Shown here: piece by piece, positions 7,256-19,395 of the stretch
Numbering within the stretch: position 1 is the first letter of the stretch
How the letters are laid out: every line of letters begins with the position of its first letter
Assembly: GCF_003194625.1 (NCBI RefSeq)
Contig: NZ_QHKX01000002.1
Span: 434,001 to 498,000, forward strand
From: Nocardioides solisilvae
Lineage (GTDB): Bacteria > Actinomycetota > Actinomycetes > Propionibacteriales > Nocardioidaceae
DNA: 64,000 nt
Reading direction: 5' to 3'
The notes under the pieces: model-generated
What the model was told of the DNA's origin: nothing
Databases searched by the model: none
The model's input: only the letters and a program-made list of their open reading frames with translations
Made by a program: the position numbers and the translations under genes

Positions 7256-8859
7256 CAGGCCGTCCCCGCGGTCGCGAGGGCGGCGGTGACCTGGTCGACC
7301 CGGAGCCAGGGCGACCCCAGCACCTTGTGGACCTGCGGGGCGAAGGACGGCGACTCCACCACCACCTCGAGCGTCGGCCCGTCCGAGACGACCTCGCCCT
7401 CGGCCAGCACGGCGACGGTGTCCGCCACCCCGGCCACGAACTCGACGTCGTGGGTGGCCACCAGCACCGCGTGGCCCGCGTCGCAGAGCTCCCGGAGCAG
7501 TCCGGCGAGCGCGAGCTTGCCCGGGTAGTCGAGGCCGCGGGTGGGCTCGTCGAGGAGCAGGACCGGCGGCCGGGCGGCGAGCACCACCGCGACGGCCAGC
7601 GCGAGCCGCTGCCCCTCCGAGAGGTCGCGGGGGTGGGTCTCGTCGTCGATCCCCGGCGCGAGCCGGTCCAGGACGGCCCGGGTCCGCCCGGGGGCGCCCG
7701 CGTCGGCGTCGGCGTCGGCGCACTCGGCGCCGACGGTCTCCAGGTAGAGCAGGTCGGCGGCCGTCTGGGGGACCATCCCCGTACGCCGACGGCGCTCGGC
7801 CCCGTCGAGGGTGTGCGGGTCCGCGCCGGTCACCCGGACCTGGCCCGAGGCCCGCGCCAGCCGGCCCTGCAGCGCCCACAGCAGCGTGGACTTGCCGGCG
7901 CCGTTGCGCCCCATCAGGGCCGTCACGCGGCCCGGCAGGAGGCAGAGGTCGACCCCGCGCAGCACCGCCGAGCGCCCCTGGGTGACCACCACATCGCGGG
8001 CGGTGAGCACGGGCTCCCCCGGGGCCGTGCGCTGCTCGGCCGCCGGGGCGAGCGCGTCGAGACGGGTGCGCAGCTCGCGGGCCCGGCGGCGCGCGTCGCG
8101 CACGTTGAGCGGCAGCGGCGACCAGCCGGCTGCCCGGCCGAGCTCGACCAGCGGCGGCGCCACCGGCGAGTGGGCCATCACGGCCTCGGGGACGTCGACC
8201 AGGACCGTGCCGTCGGGCTGCAGCAGCACCATCCGGTCGGCGAAGGGCACGACCCGCTCCAGCCGGTGCTCGGCCACCACCACCGAGAGCCCGAGGTCGT
8301 GGACCAGCCGGGTGAGGATCGCCAGGACGTCCTCGGCGGCGGTGGGGTCGAGGGCGGACGTGGGCTCGTCGAGGACGACGACCCGCGGGTGCATGGTGAG
8401 CACGGAGCCGATGGCGACGCGCTGCTGCTCCCCGCCCGACAGCGTCCGCAGGTCGCGGTGGCGCAGGTCGGCGATGCCGAGCAGGTCCAGGGTCTCCTCC
8501 ACGCGCCGGCGCATCGTGGCGGCCGGCAGGCCGAGCTGCTCCATCCCGTAGGCCAGCTCCTCCTCGACCGTGTCGGTGACGAACCAGGCGGCCGGGTTCT
8601 GGCCGACGTAGCCGATGTCGGCGGCCCGGTCCCGGGCCGGTCGGCCCAGGATGCTGACGCCGTCGAGCAGCACGTCGCCCGACAGCGTGCCTCCGGTGTG
8701 CTCCGGCACGAGGCCCGACAGCACCCCGAGCAGGGTGGACTTGCCGACGCCGGTGGGTCCGGCCAGCAGGAGCAGCTCACCCTCCTCGACGGCGAGGTCG
8801 ATCCCGGCCAGCACTTCGTGGCCGGGGTAGGAGAAGCGGATCTCGCGCAGCTCGATCAT
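7255..8859 (-). CDS. ECF transporter ATPase, two ABC domains fused in one chain
   Basis: A 534-residue protein holding two complete ABC ATPase domains. Domain 1: Walker A GPTGVGKST (34-42), signature LSGGEQQRVAIGS, Walker B VVVLDEPTSALDP. Domain 2, from about residue 300: Walker A GRNGAGKST, signature LSEGQRLALAV, Walker B VLLLDEPTRGLD. This is the EcfA-EcfA' pair that powers group I ECF transporters, fused as often seen in actinobacteria. ATG at 8859 overlaps the EcfT stop codon by 4 bp. The dedicated T, A and S genes in one operon mark a single-substrate (group I) transporter and not a shared module. Confidence 0.92.
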   Translation of the reverse strand: MIELREIRFSYPGHEVLAGIDLAVEEGELLLLAGPTGVGKSTLLGVLSGLVPEHTGGTLSGDVLLDGVSILGRPARDRAADIGYVGQNPAAWFVTDTVEEELAYGMEQLGLPAATMRRRVEETLDLLGIADLRHRDLRTLSGGEQQRVAIGSVLTMHPRVVVLDEPTSALDPTAAEDVLAILTRLVHDLGLSVVVAEHRLERVVPFADRMVLLQPDGTVLVDVPEAVMAHSPVAPPLVELGRAAGWSPLPLNVRDARRRARELRTRLDALAPAAEQRTAPGEPVLTARDVVVTQGRSAVLRGVDLCLLPGRVTALMGRNGAGKSTLLWALQGRLARASGQVRVTGADPHTLDGAERRRRTGMVPQTAADLLYLETVGAECADADADAGAPGRTRAVLDRLAPGIDDETHPRDLSEGQRLALAVAVVLAARPPVLLLDEPTRGLDYPGKLALAGLLRELCDAGHAVLVATHDVEFVAGVADTVAVLAEGEVVSDGPTLEVVVESPSFAPQVHKVLGSPWLRVDQVTAALATAGTA

Positions 8860-10019
8860 TGGGCCACCTCCTCGTGGACGTCGTGGGCGCGGGGCCGGCC
8901 CGCGGGCGGCCCGGCGGGCTGACGGGTCGCGACCGTCGGCGCCGGCGGCGCCACCAGCACCGGCAGCAGGGCGGTCAGCGGGACCAGCAGGGCGGCGAGG
9001 TCGAGCGCCGGGGCCCCCGCCACCCCCGGGTGGGCGACCCTCGGCGCGGCGTCGGCGACCCACCACAGCCCGGCCCCCGCGGCGAGCCCGCCGGCCACCA
9101 CCAGCAGCTCCTCAGGCTGCCACCGGTCGGGGCGGTAGCGGCTGCGGCCGACCCGTCGTCCGGCGCTCACCAGCGCCAGCACGGCGCAGCCGGCACCGAG
9201 CGCCAGCATGGGGAGACCGAGCCAGCGCGGCGTGGTGGTGTCGAGGAAGCCGTAGACCCCCACGCAGGTGCCCAGCAGGCCGGCCAGCAGCAGGGCGCCG
9301 GTGGTGCGCCGCTCGGCCGCGCTCGCCTCCCCGGTGCGCCCGTAGCCGCGGGCGTCCATGCCGGCGGCCAGCGCCATGGACCGCTCGAAGGCGTCCTCCA
9401 GCACCGGGACCAGCACCCGGCGCAGCCCACGCAGACGTGCCAGTCGACGCCCGGTGCGTCCGCTGCCGCGCAGCTCCTGGGCGTGCCTCACCCGTCGCGC
9501 GCTGTCGGCGAGCTGGGGCAGGACGGAGACGGCGACGACCATCGCCGTGCCGATCTCGTAGAGGGCCGGCGGCAGCGACTTCAGCAGCCGCTTGGGGTTG
9601 GCCAGGGCGTTGGCCGCGCCGAAGGCCAGCAGGATCACGGCCAGCTGCATCCCGTCGTACAGGCCCGCCAGGAGCGCCTCCCGGGTGACGGGGCCGAGCA
9701 GGCGGATCCCCGTCGTCCACTCCGGCAGCCCCACCTCGGGCAGCCGCAGCAGCACGTGCCCGCCGTCGACCCCGCCCAGCAGCACCCGGAACAGCACCCG
9801 GACCACGACCGTCACCGCGGCGAGCCAGAGGTAGAGCCGGAAGGCGCGGGCCCAGCTGCCGTCGCCGCGGCACGCCTGGACGACGACCCACGTGACGGCG
9901 GCCAGCAGCGCCAGCAACCACGGGTTGGTGGTCGCGGACGCCGCGGCGGCCAGGCCCGCCGCCCAGGCCCACCACGCCACCGGGTGCAGCTCCCGGGCGG
10001 ACCGTCCTCCTCCTGGCAC
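8856..10019 (-). CDS. ecfT: ECF transporter transmembrane scaffold T component
   Basis: A 387-residue membrane protein. After the first helices it carries the cytoplasmic coupling helices with the Ala-Arg-Gly type motif, here MALAAGMDARGYGRTGEAS, which docks onto the ECF ATPases. Helices near the C-terminus (WQPEELLVVAGGLAAGAGLWW and ALDLAALLVPLTALLPVLVAP) make it longer than a minimal EcfT of about 260 residues. The start is a GTG at 10019, 6 bp after the TGA of the previous gene. It overlaps the ATPase gene by 4 bp. Confidence 0.9.
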   Translation of the reverse strand: MPGGGRSARELHPVAWWAWAAGLAAAASATTNPWLLALLAAVTWVVVQACRGDGSWARAFRLYLWLAAVTVVVRVLFRVLLGGVDGGHVLLRLPEVGLPEWTTGIRLLGPVTREALLAGLYDGMQLAVILLAFGAANALANPKRLLKSLPPALYEIGTAMVVAVSVLPQLADSARRVRHAQELRGSGRTGRRLARLRGLRRVLVPVLEDAFERSMALAAGMDARGYGRTGEASAAERRTTGALLLAGLLGTCVGVYGFLDTTTPRWLGLPMLALGAGCAVLALVSAGRRVGRSRYRPDRWQPEELLVVAGGLAAGAGLWWVADAAPRVAHPGVAGAPALDLAALLVPLTALLPVLVAPPAPTVATRQPAGPPAGRPRAHDVHEEVAQ

Positions 10020-10025
10020 CGTCGC

Positions 10026-10712
10026 TCACGCCCTCCGGCGCCGCAGGGTGAGCACGACTCCGGCGCCCAGCAGCCCGCCGAGGACGGCGAGGGGGACCCA
10101 GACCGGCAGCCCCCCGGCGTCGGCGACGCCGGGCTCCCGCTCCGCGGGCAGCACGTCGCCGCCTCCTGCCCGGACCGCCGCGGCGGCCTCCTCGGGGCTC
10201 GTGGCCGGCGGCTCGGCCTCCCCGTCGCCCTCGTGCCAGACCAGCGCCAGGTGGCCCCCCTGCGGTGCCCGCAGGGTGCCCACGCCGCGCGTGGAGTAGA
10301 CCCAGTCGCCGTCCGCCTCGGCCCACCACAGGCTCCAGTAGGCGTCCGCCGGCGCCGCGTTGACGCACGGGTCGCTCGCCGGCGCGCCCTCCACCCGGCA
10401 GACGAACCCGGGGCTCCGGGTTGCTTGGTCGAGGGTGAATCCAGCGTCGGCGAAGGAGGTGCCGGCCCGCTCGCCGTCGGCCGAGGGGTCGCACGCCACC
10501 CGGGCGTCGTCACCCCCGACCTCCGCGGCCAGCCGGCCCGGCTCGACCAGGACGACGACGCCGTCGTCGGGGCAGGGCGCCGGCACGGCCGCGGCCGGAC
10601 CGGCCACGGGACCCGCCGTCACGACCAGGCACCCCAGCAGCAGGGCGAGCCCCACGAGCCCCGCCCGGGCGGTGCCGGTCACTGCCCGGCGACGGAGGGC
10701 GACCACGCTCAC
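10026..10712 (-). CDS. DUF4430-like secreted, C-terminally membrane-anchored protein (SCO2322-like)
   Basis: A 228-residue protein with an N-terminal signal peptide (GLVGLALLLGCLVVTAGPVAGPAAAVPA), a beta-rich middle domain, and a C-terminal helix VWVPLAVLGGLLGAGVVLTL followed by RRRRA, so the domain faces outside and is tail-anchored. The middle domain has FVCRV...CVNAAPADAYWSLWWAEADGDWVYS...LRAPQGGHLALVW, resembling DUF4430, the beta domain at the C-terminus of transcobalamin and intrinsic factor, and the actinobacterial family named after SCO2322. The GTG at 10712 overlaps the previous stop by 4 bp; the GTG at 10706 behind GAGGAG is an alternative. Placement between the barrel lipoprotein and the ECF genes supports a corrinoid-handling role. 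Confidence 0.75.
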   Translation of the reverse strand: MSVVALRRRAVTGTARAGLVGLALLLGCLVVTAGPVAGPAAAVPAPCPDDGVVVLVEPGRLAAEVGGDDARVACDPSADGERAGTSFADAGFTLDQATRSPGFVCRVEGAPASDPCVNAAPADAYWSLWWAEADGDWVYSTRGVGTLRAPQGGHLALVWHEGDGEAEPPATSPEEAAAAVRAGGGDVLPAEREPGVADAGGLPVWVPLAVLGGLLGAGVVLTLRRRRA

Positions 10713-11869
10713 TCCTCGCCGTCGCCGTCCGCCGCGAGGGCGGGGAACGCCTGCACGGCCGCGACCACCCACGGGGAGCGGTCGAGCGGGTCGTCGAGGC
10801 CGTGGCTGCGCGCGTCCTCCAGGCTGGCCGCGTCGTAGGCGACGGCCCCGGCCTCGTCGGCGAGCTCCTCGTCGTCCTCGGACACCTGCAGCGCCTGCAG
10901 CCACTCGGCCGCCCGGGCCGCCGCGTCGTCCTCGCCCAGCTCGGCCAGCGCCCAGCCGGCCAGCCCGGTGGTGTTGGTGTTGGTGCCGTTCTCGGGGTCG
11001 CTGAACGAGCCGTCCTCCGCCTGCTGCTCGAGCAGCCAGGCGGCTGCGCGGTCGAGGGCCCCGTCGACCTCCCCGGAGGCGCCCTCCTCGGCCAGCCCGG
11101 CCAGCTGGAGCACGACCAGGGCGGTGGTGTCGGGCGCCTGCTCGACGCTCACCGAGCGGTCGCCGTCGCAGGTCTGGTCCCGGGCTCCGGGGTCGGAGAA
11201 GGCCAGGCGGAAGAAGCCCTCCTCGCACTGCTGCTGAAGGAGGAACGCCGTCACCTCGTCGGCCGCGTCGCTCCCGACCCGGGTCAGGGCCGCGGCGGCG
11301 TAGGCCTGGCCGATGGAGTTGGCGTAGTCCCCGTACTCCGACCGGTCCTGCAGACGCCCGACGGCGGGCCCCTTGCCGACCACGGTCTCCTCGACCCGCG
11401 CGCGGAGGTCGAGGCCGCCGAACTCCTCCGGGTCACGACCCTGGTCGAGCGCGAGGGCGAGCGCCTTGGCCGACGCCCCGGAGTAGACCTCCTTGCCCGT
11501 CCCCACGTAGGCGGGGAGGTCGGCGGCCACGGCGTCGGTGGTCTCGGCGGCCTCCTGCGCGTGCAGACCGGTGGCCGACAGGCCCAGGACCAGGTCGACG
11601 CTGCCTCCGGGGTCGGCGGCCGTGGTGGTCTCGCCCTCCCACTCCGTGGTGACCTCGAGCAGGCCGTCGGCGTTGCGCTGATCGAGCAGCCAGGCGGCGG
11701 CGAGCTCGACCGGCGCGGGCCCCGCCTCGGCCGGGGGCGACGCGTCGGAGGCGCCCTCCCCGTCGGCGCAGGCGGTGGCCGCTGCTGCGACCAGGAGGAC
11801 CGAGGCCGCGATGGCGGCGACCCGGCGGTGGGCCCCGTGGCGGACCGGGTGGTGTACGGCGTGCTTCAT
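10709..11869 (-). CDS. Squalene-cyclase/prenyltransferase-repeat lipoprotein, transcobalamin alpha-domain-like
   Basis: A 386-residue lipoprotein (lipobox ATAC, Cys34) followed by an acidic linker and an all-alpha domain with repeated two-helix motifs: AAWLLDQRNADGLL, AFLLQQQCEEGFF, AAWLLEQQAEDGSF and AEWLQALQ. This is the alpha6/alpha6 barrel repeat shared by squalene cyclases, prenyltransferases and the cobalamin-binding domain of transcobalamin/intrinsic factor. The cyclase DxDD catalytic motif is not seen, so an enzyme is unlikely. It is the first gene behind the cobalamin riboswitch. I prefer the ATG at 11869 over one at 11881 because GGGA lies at the usual distance and the signal peptide is then normal. 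Confidence 0.82.
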   Translation of the reverse strand: MKHAVHHPVRHGAHRRVAAIAASVLLVAAAATACADGEGASDASPPAEAGPAPVELAAAWLLDQRNADGLLEVTTEWEGETTTAADPGGSVDLVLGLSATGLHAQEAAETTDAVAADLPAYVGTGKEVYSGASAKALALALDQGRDPEEFGGLDLRARVEETVVGKGPAVGRLQDRSEYGDYANSIGQAYAAAALTRVGSDAADEVTAFLLQQQCEEGFFRLAFSDPGARDQTCDGDRSVSVEQAPDTTALVVLQLAGLAEEGASGEVDGALDRAAAWLLEQQAEDGSFSDPENGTNTNTTGLAGWALAELGEDDAAARAAEWLQALQVSEDDEELADEAGAVAYDAASLEDARSHGLDDPLDRSPWVVAAVQAFPALAADGDGEE

Positions 11870-11952
11870 GTGGATTCCCATCCCGCTGCTGGGCGGCGAC
11901 GGTCCACGAGGGGATCGAACCCGCCGTGTTCCTCGACAGCGAATGTTCGGAC

Positions 11953-12046
11953 GCGTCACAGCGGGTGCTCCGGCTCGCACGGACGGACCGTGCCTACGGT
12001 TGCGGGTCAGCGCCGGAGTCGGACCGGCTTCCCCCACCTGTGGGCG
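11953..12046 (-). ncRNA. Cobalamin riboswitch
   Basis: Reading the minus strand from about 12046, the leader shows the conserved core in order: GGGGGAAGCCGGTC (12035-12022), CCGGCGCTGACCCGCAAC (about 12015-11998) with CCGTAGGC, a hairpin GCACGG-TCCGT-CCGTGC (11992-11976), then GAGCCGGAGCACCCGC (11976-11961), and a closing stem in which CACAG (about 12043-12039) pairs with CTGTG. These are the B12-box elements of AdoCbl-type riboswitches. The aptamer ends about 85 nt before the ATG of the barrel lipoprotein; the stretch 11882-11940 can form competing stems (for example CGAGG with CCTCG) and may be the expression platform. Cobalamin binding should lower expression of the whole operon. Confidence 0.93.
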
Positions 12047-12155
12047 TGCGTGCGCCGCGACGGGTGTCGCGACCGATCCACCATACGACGAACCCGCCGG
12101 CCCCCGGACATCGGTCCGGGGGGCGGCGGGCTCGTGGTCGGGCTCGGACGGCGGG

Positions 12156-13673
12156 TCAGGCCAGCTTCTCGAGGATCAGCTCGCGGACACGGGCGGCGTC
12201 GGCCTGGCCCCGCATCTCCTTCATCACCGCACCGATCAGGGCGCCCGCGGCCGCCACCTTGCCGTCGCGGATCTTGTCGGCCACGTCGGGGTTGGCGGCG
12301 ATGGCGTGGTCGACCGCGGCCGACAGGGCGCCCTCGTCCGAGACGATCGCGAGCCCGCGGGCCGCGACGATCTCGTCGGGCGTCCCCTCGCCGGCCAGCA
12401 GCCCGTCGAAGACCTGACGGGCGAGCTTGTCGTTGAGGGTCCCGGCGTCCACGAGCGCCTGGACCGCGGCGACCTGCTCGGGCGTCACGCCCAGCGCGTC
12501 GATCTCGGTGCCCGTCTCGTTGGCCCGGCGGGCCATCTCGCCCAGCCACCACTTGCGGGCGGCCTGGGGCGCGGTGCCGGCGGCGACCGTCCGCTCGATC
12601 AACAGCAGCGCGCCGGCGCCGACCGTGTCGCGCATCTCCAGGTCGGAGAAGCCCCACTCCGCCTGGAGGCGAGCGCGCTTCTGCGTCGGGTTCTCCGGGA
12701 GCGTGCCCCGCAGCTCCTCGACCCACTCGCGCGAGGGGGCCACCGGGACGAGGTCGGGCTCGGGGAAGTAGCGGTAGTCCTCGGCGTCGGACTTCTCCCG
12801 GCCGCTCGTGGTGATCCCGGTGTCCTCGTGCCAGTGCCGGGTCTCCTGCAGGATCGACCCGCCCGAGGAGAGGACGGCGGCGTGCCGCCGCATCTCGTAC
12901 CGCACCGCCCGCTCGACGGAGCGCAGCGAGTTGACGTTCTTGGTCTCCGTGCGGGTGCCCAGGACGTTGGAGCCCCGGGGCGCGAGCGACAGGTTCACGT
13001 CGGCCCGGATCGACCCCTGGTCCATCCGGGCGTCGGAGACCCCGAGCGCGACGATCAGCTCGCGCAACTGGGCGACGTACGCCTTGGCGACCTCGGGAGC
13101 GCGCTCCCCCGCCCCGCGGATCGGCTTGGTGACGATCTCGATGAGCGGGATGCCCGCGCGGTTGTAGTCGACGAGCGAGTAGTCGGCCCCGTGGATCCGG
13201 CCGGTGGCACCGCCGACGTGCAGCGTCTTGCCGGTGTCCTCCTCCATGTGGGCGCGCTCGATCACGACCCTGAAGGTCTCGGGCTCGCCGTCCTCGCCCT
13301 CGAGCGCGACGTCCATCCACCCCTCGAAGGCGATCGGCTCGTCGTACTGCGAGGTCTGGAAGTTCTTCGGCATGTCGGGGTAGAAGTAGTTCTTCCGCGC
13401 GAACCGGCACCAGTCGGCGATCTGGCAGTTGAGCGCCAGCCCGATCCGGATGGCGCCCTCGACCGCCTTGCGGTTGACGACCGGCATCGCCCCGGGCAGG
13501 CCCAGGCAGGTCGGGCAGACCTGCGTGTTGGGCTCAGCCCCGAACTCCGTCGGGCAGCCGCAGAACATCTTGGTCAGGGTGCTCAGCTCGACGTGGACCT
13601 CCAGCCCCAGGGCCGGGTCGTACTTCTCCAGCGTCTCCTCGAAGGAGAGCAGGTCGACTGTCTGCGCGCTCAC
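12156..13673 (-). CDS. gatB: Asp/Glu-tRNA(Asn/Gln) amidotransferase subunit B
   Basis: A 505-residue protein with the GatB signature [19 protein letters not shown] near residue 22, followed by [27 protein letters not shown], the zinc-site region, and a C-terminal tail domain (Yqey-like) ending [10 protein letters not shown] that binds the tRNA D-loop. It transfers ammonia-activated chemistry to misacylated Glu-tRNA(Gln) or Asp-tRNA(Asn). The GTG start overlaps the gatA stop by 4 bp, giving the order gatC-gatA-gatB. Confidence 0.97.
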   Translation of the reverse strand: MSAQTVDLLSFEETLEKYDPALGLEVHVELSTLTKMFCGCPTEFGAEPNTQVCPTCLGLPGAMPVVNRKAVEGAIRIGLALNCQIADWCRFARKNYFYPDMPKNFQTSQYDEPIAFEGWMDVALEGEDGEPETFRVVIERAHMEEDTGKTLHVGGATGRIHGADYSLVDYNRAGIPLIEIVTKPIRGAGERAPEVAKAYVAQLRELIVALGVSDARMDQGSIRADVNLSLAPRGSNVLGTRTETKNVNSLRSVERAVRYEMRRHAAVLSSGGSILQETRHWHEDTGITTSGREKSDAEDYRYFPEPDLVPVAPSREWVEELRGTLPENPTQKRARLQAEWGFSDLEMRDTVGAGALLLIERTVAAGTAPQAARKWWLGEMARRANETGTEIDALGVTPEQVAAVQALVDAGTLNDKLARQVFDGLLAGEGTPDEIVAARGLAIVSDEGALSAAVDHAIAANPDVADKIRDGKVAAAGALIGAVMKEMRGQADAARVRELILEKLA

Positions 13674-15220
13674 TGCGCGGCTCCCTTCAGCTCGGGGGCG
13701 CGGTCGAGGAGCGCACCACCCCACTCCTCGGTCAGCAGGGCCTCGACCGCGGCGCCGACCCGGTAGAGCCGGTCGTCGGCGAGCGCCGGGGCCAGGACCT
13801 GCAGCCCCACGGGCAGCCCGTCCTCCTCGGCGAGGCCGCACGGCACCGAGAGGCCCGGGACGCCGGCCAGGTTGGCGGGGATGGTGGCGAGGTCGTTGAG
13901 GTACATCGCCAGCGGGTCGTCGAGCTTCTCCCCCAGCCGGAACGCCGTGGTGGGCGCCGTGGGGCTGAGCAGCACGTCGACCTGCCCGAAGGCGGCCTCG
14001 AAGTCGCGCGAGATGAGCGTGCGCACCTTCTGCGCCTGCCCGTAGTAGGCGTCGTAGTAGCCGCTCGAGAGGGCGTAGGTGCCGAGGATGATCCGGCGCT
14101 TCACCTCGTCGCCGAAGCCGGCGTCGCGGGTCGCGCGCATCACCTCCTCGGCGCTCGGCGCGTCCACGCCCTCGGGGAGCACCCGCAGCCCGTAGCGCAT
14201 CGCGTCGAACTTGGCGAGGTTGCTGGACGCCTCGGCGGGGAGGATCAAGTAGTAGGCGGCCAGGGCGTGCACGAAGCTCGGGCACGAGACCTCGACCACC
14301 TCGGCGCCGGCGGCGACCATCCGCTCGACGGCCTCGTCGAACCGGGCGAGCACGCCGGGCTGCCAGCCCTCGCCGCGCAGCTCGCTGATCACGCCGACCG
14401 TCACGCCGGTGAGGTCCTTGCCCGCACCCTGGCGAGCGGCCTCGACGAAGGACGGCAGCGGCTGGTCGACCGAGGTGCTGTCGAGCGGGTCGTGGCCGCC
14501 GACCACCTCGTGCAGCAGGGCGGAGTCCAGGACCGTCCGGGTGACCGGGCCGACCTGGTCGAGGGAGTTGGCGAGGGCGACCAGCCCGTAGCGGGAGATC
14601 CCGCCGTAGGTCGGCTTCACTCCCACGGTCCCGGTCACGGCGCCCGGCTGGCGGATCGAGCCGCCGGTGTCGGTGCCCAGCGCCAGCGGCGCCTCGAAGG
14701 CGGCCACCGCGGCCGCCGAGCCGCCGCCGGACCCACCCGGGATCCGGTCCAGGTCCCAGGGGTTGCGGGTCGGGCCGTAGGCGGAGTGCTCGGTGGAGGA
14801 GCCCATGGCGAACTCGTCCATGTTGGTCTTGCCGAGGATCGGCAGGCCCGCCTCCCGGATCCGGCGCACGACGGTGGCGTCGTACGGCGGCACCCAGCCC
14901 TCGAGGATCTTCGACCCGCAGGTGGTGGGCAGGCCCTCGGTGGCCAGCACGTCCTTGACGGCGATCGGCACGCCGTCCAGGGTGCCCCGCGGCTCGCCGG
15001 CGGCGCGGCGCTCGTCGGAGGCGCGCGCCTGGGCCAGCGCCCCCTCGGCGTCGACGTGGAGGAACGCGTGGACGCCGGCCGCGGCGTCGCCGTCGACCTC
15101 GGCGATCCGGTCGAGGTGCGCCTGCGTCAGCTCGACGCTGGTGACCTCACCGGCCGCCAGGGCGTCGGCCATCTCGGCGGCGGTGCGCCGCGTCCAGTCG
15201 GTGCTCGTCGCGGCGCTCAC
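13670..15220 (-). CDS. gatA: Asp/Glu-tRNA amidotransferase subunit A (amidase)
   Basis: A 516-residue amidase-signature enzyme. The catalytic Lys lies in [20 protein letters not shown], and the Ser-cisSer-Lys triad region reads [14 protein letters not shown] with [11 protein letters not shown] downstream, both intact. It hydrolyses glutamine and passes ammonia to GatB. GTG start; overlaps gatC by 4 bp and gatB by 4 bp. The usual length for GatA is 480-500, so it is normal. Confidence 0.97.
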   Translation of the reverse strand: MSAATSTDWTRRTAAEMADALAAGEVTSVELTQAHLDRIAEVDGDAAAGVHAFLHVDAEGALAQARASDERRAAGEPRGTLDGVPIAVKDVLATEGLPTTCGSKILEGWVPPYDATVVRRIREAGLPILGKTNMDEFAMGSSTEHSAYGPTRNPWDLDRIPGGSGGGSAAAVAAFEAPLALGTDTGGSIRQPGAVTGTVGVKPTYGGISRYGLVALANSLDQVGPVTRTVLDSALLHEVVGGHDPLDSTSVDQPLPSFVEAARQGAGKDLTGVTVGVISELRGEGWQPGVLARFDEAVERMVAAGAEVVEVSCPSFVHALAAYYLILPAEASSNLAKFDAMRYGLRVLPEGVDAPSAEEVMRATRDAGFGDEVKRRIILGTYALSSGYYDAYYGQAQKVRTLISRDFEAAFGQVDVLLSPTAPTTAFRLGEKLDDPLAMYLNDLATIPANLAGVPGLSVPCGLAEEDGLPVGLQVLAPALADDRLYRVGAAVEALLTEEWGGALLDRAPELKGAAQ

Positions 15221-15516
15221 TGCTCGTCCCCCAGGATCCGCGGCACGGAGAAGCGCTGCTGCTCGGACTCGGGGGCACCGGCGAGCGCCTGCTCGGCGGT
15301 CAGCCCCGGGACGACGACGTCCTCACGGAAGACGTTGGTCAGCGGCAGCGGGTGCGACGTGGGCGGCACGTCGGCGCTGGCGACCTCGCTGATCGAGGCC
15401 ACCGAGTCCAGGATCACGCTCAGCTGCGGCGCGAGGTGGTCGAGCTCGGCGTCGGAGAGGTCGATCCGGGCCAGGGTGGCCAGGTGCGCGACCTCGTCGC
15501 GGGTGATTTCGGGCAT
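15217..15516 (-). CDS. gatC: Asp/Glu-tRNA amidotransferase subunit C
   Basis: A 99-residue protein with the GatC pattern [29 protein letters not shown] and a C-terminal SVPRIL. It stabilises the GatA-GatB complex. I chose the ATG at 15516 because AAAGGA lies 5 nt upstream; another ATG at 15522 would overlap the SD. A possible -10 TAGGAT lies further upstream, near 15552-15558, giving a leader of roughly 30 nt. First gene of the gatCAB operon. Confidence 0.95.
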   Translation of the reverse strand: MPEITRDEVAHLATLARIDLSDAELDHLAPQLSVILDSVASISEVASADVPPTSHPLPLTNVFREDVVVPGLTAEQALAGAPESEQQRFSVPRILGDEQ

Positions 15517-15633
15517 CAGCATCCTTTGCCAGACGAGCGGGGCATCAGCCGCCCATCCTATGGGCCCGTGCCGGAGGTGGACGCCGCGGTGCTCCCTCGA
15601 CCGTGGCCGGGTCCTGCCGGACACTGGTGCGTC

Positions 15634-16026
15634 ATGAGGTTCTTCTCCCGCCGACGCACCGAGACCGCCGCCGTGACCGCCGCTCGCGTCGAGGAGGCCG
15701 CAGGGCCCACCAGCGGGGAGAAGGAGCTCGTCGCCGTCTTCACCCACCTGCACGAGGTGCTGCTGGACGAGATCGCCCAGCGTCCCGCCCGGCAGGGCAC
15801 CGGGGCGGGCCACGACTTCATGGGGCGCGACATCTGCGCACCGCTGTGGCGGATCCACGAGTGCCGGGCGATGGCCGGTGAGGTGCTGCGCCTGCGGGCC
15901 GAACGGGGCGGGGGCCGCATCACCCCCGGCGACGTCGAGAGCATCGAGAAGGACGTCCGGGAGCACCCCGACTTCGCGCGTCAGTTCGCCCTCGGCTGCG
16001 CCCGGCTCGTCCTGGCGGACTCCTAG
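15634..16026 (+). CDS. Hypothetical protein, 130 residues, soluble
   Basis: I do not recognise a family. The protein begins [21 protein letters not shown], has no membrane segment or signal peptide, and appears helical, with a conserved-looking middle [50 protein letters not shown] that carries several His and Cys residues. It sits alone on the plus strand between gatC and ligA, both on the minus strand and divergent or convergent to it. Codon usage matches its neighbours, so it is likely native. ATG at 15634; no clear SD. Confidence 0.6.
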   Translation: MRFFSRRRTETAAVTAARVEEAAGPTSGEKELVAVFTHLHEVLLDEIAQRPARQGTGAGHDFMGRDICAPLWRIHECRAMAGEVLRLRAERGGGRITPGDVESIEKDVREHPDFARQFALGCARLVLADS

Positions 16027-16054
16027 AGCCGGCGTCGACCGGGGGCGGGCCTGC

Positions 16055-19389
<3,335 letters not shown>

Positions 19390-19395
19390 CGCGGC

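Noticed and set aside
10709..11869. A genuine squalene-hopene cyclase or prenyltransferase
   Set aside because: It is an exported lipoprotein of 386 residues, half the cyclase size, with no DxDD motif and no isoprenoid genes nearby.
11908..11925. tRNA-like T-loop string GGGTTCGATCCCC
   Set aside because: The flanks do not pair into an acceptor stem or other arms; it belongs to the riboswitch leader.
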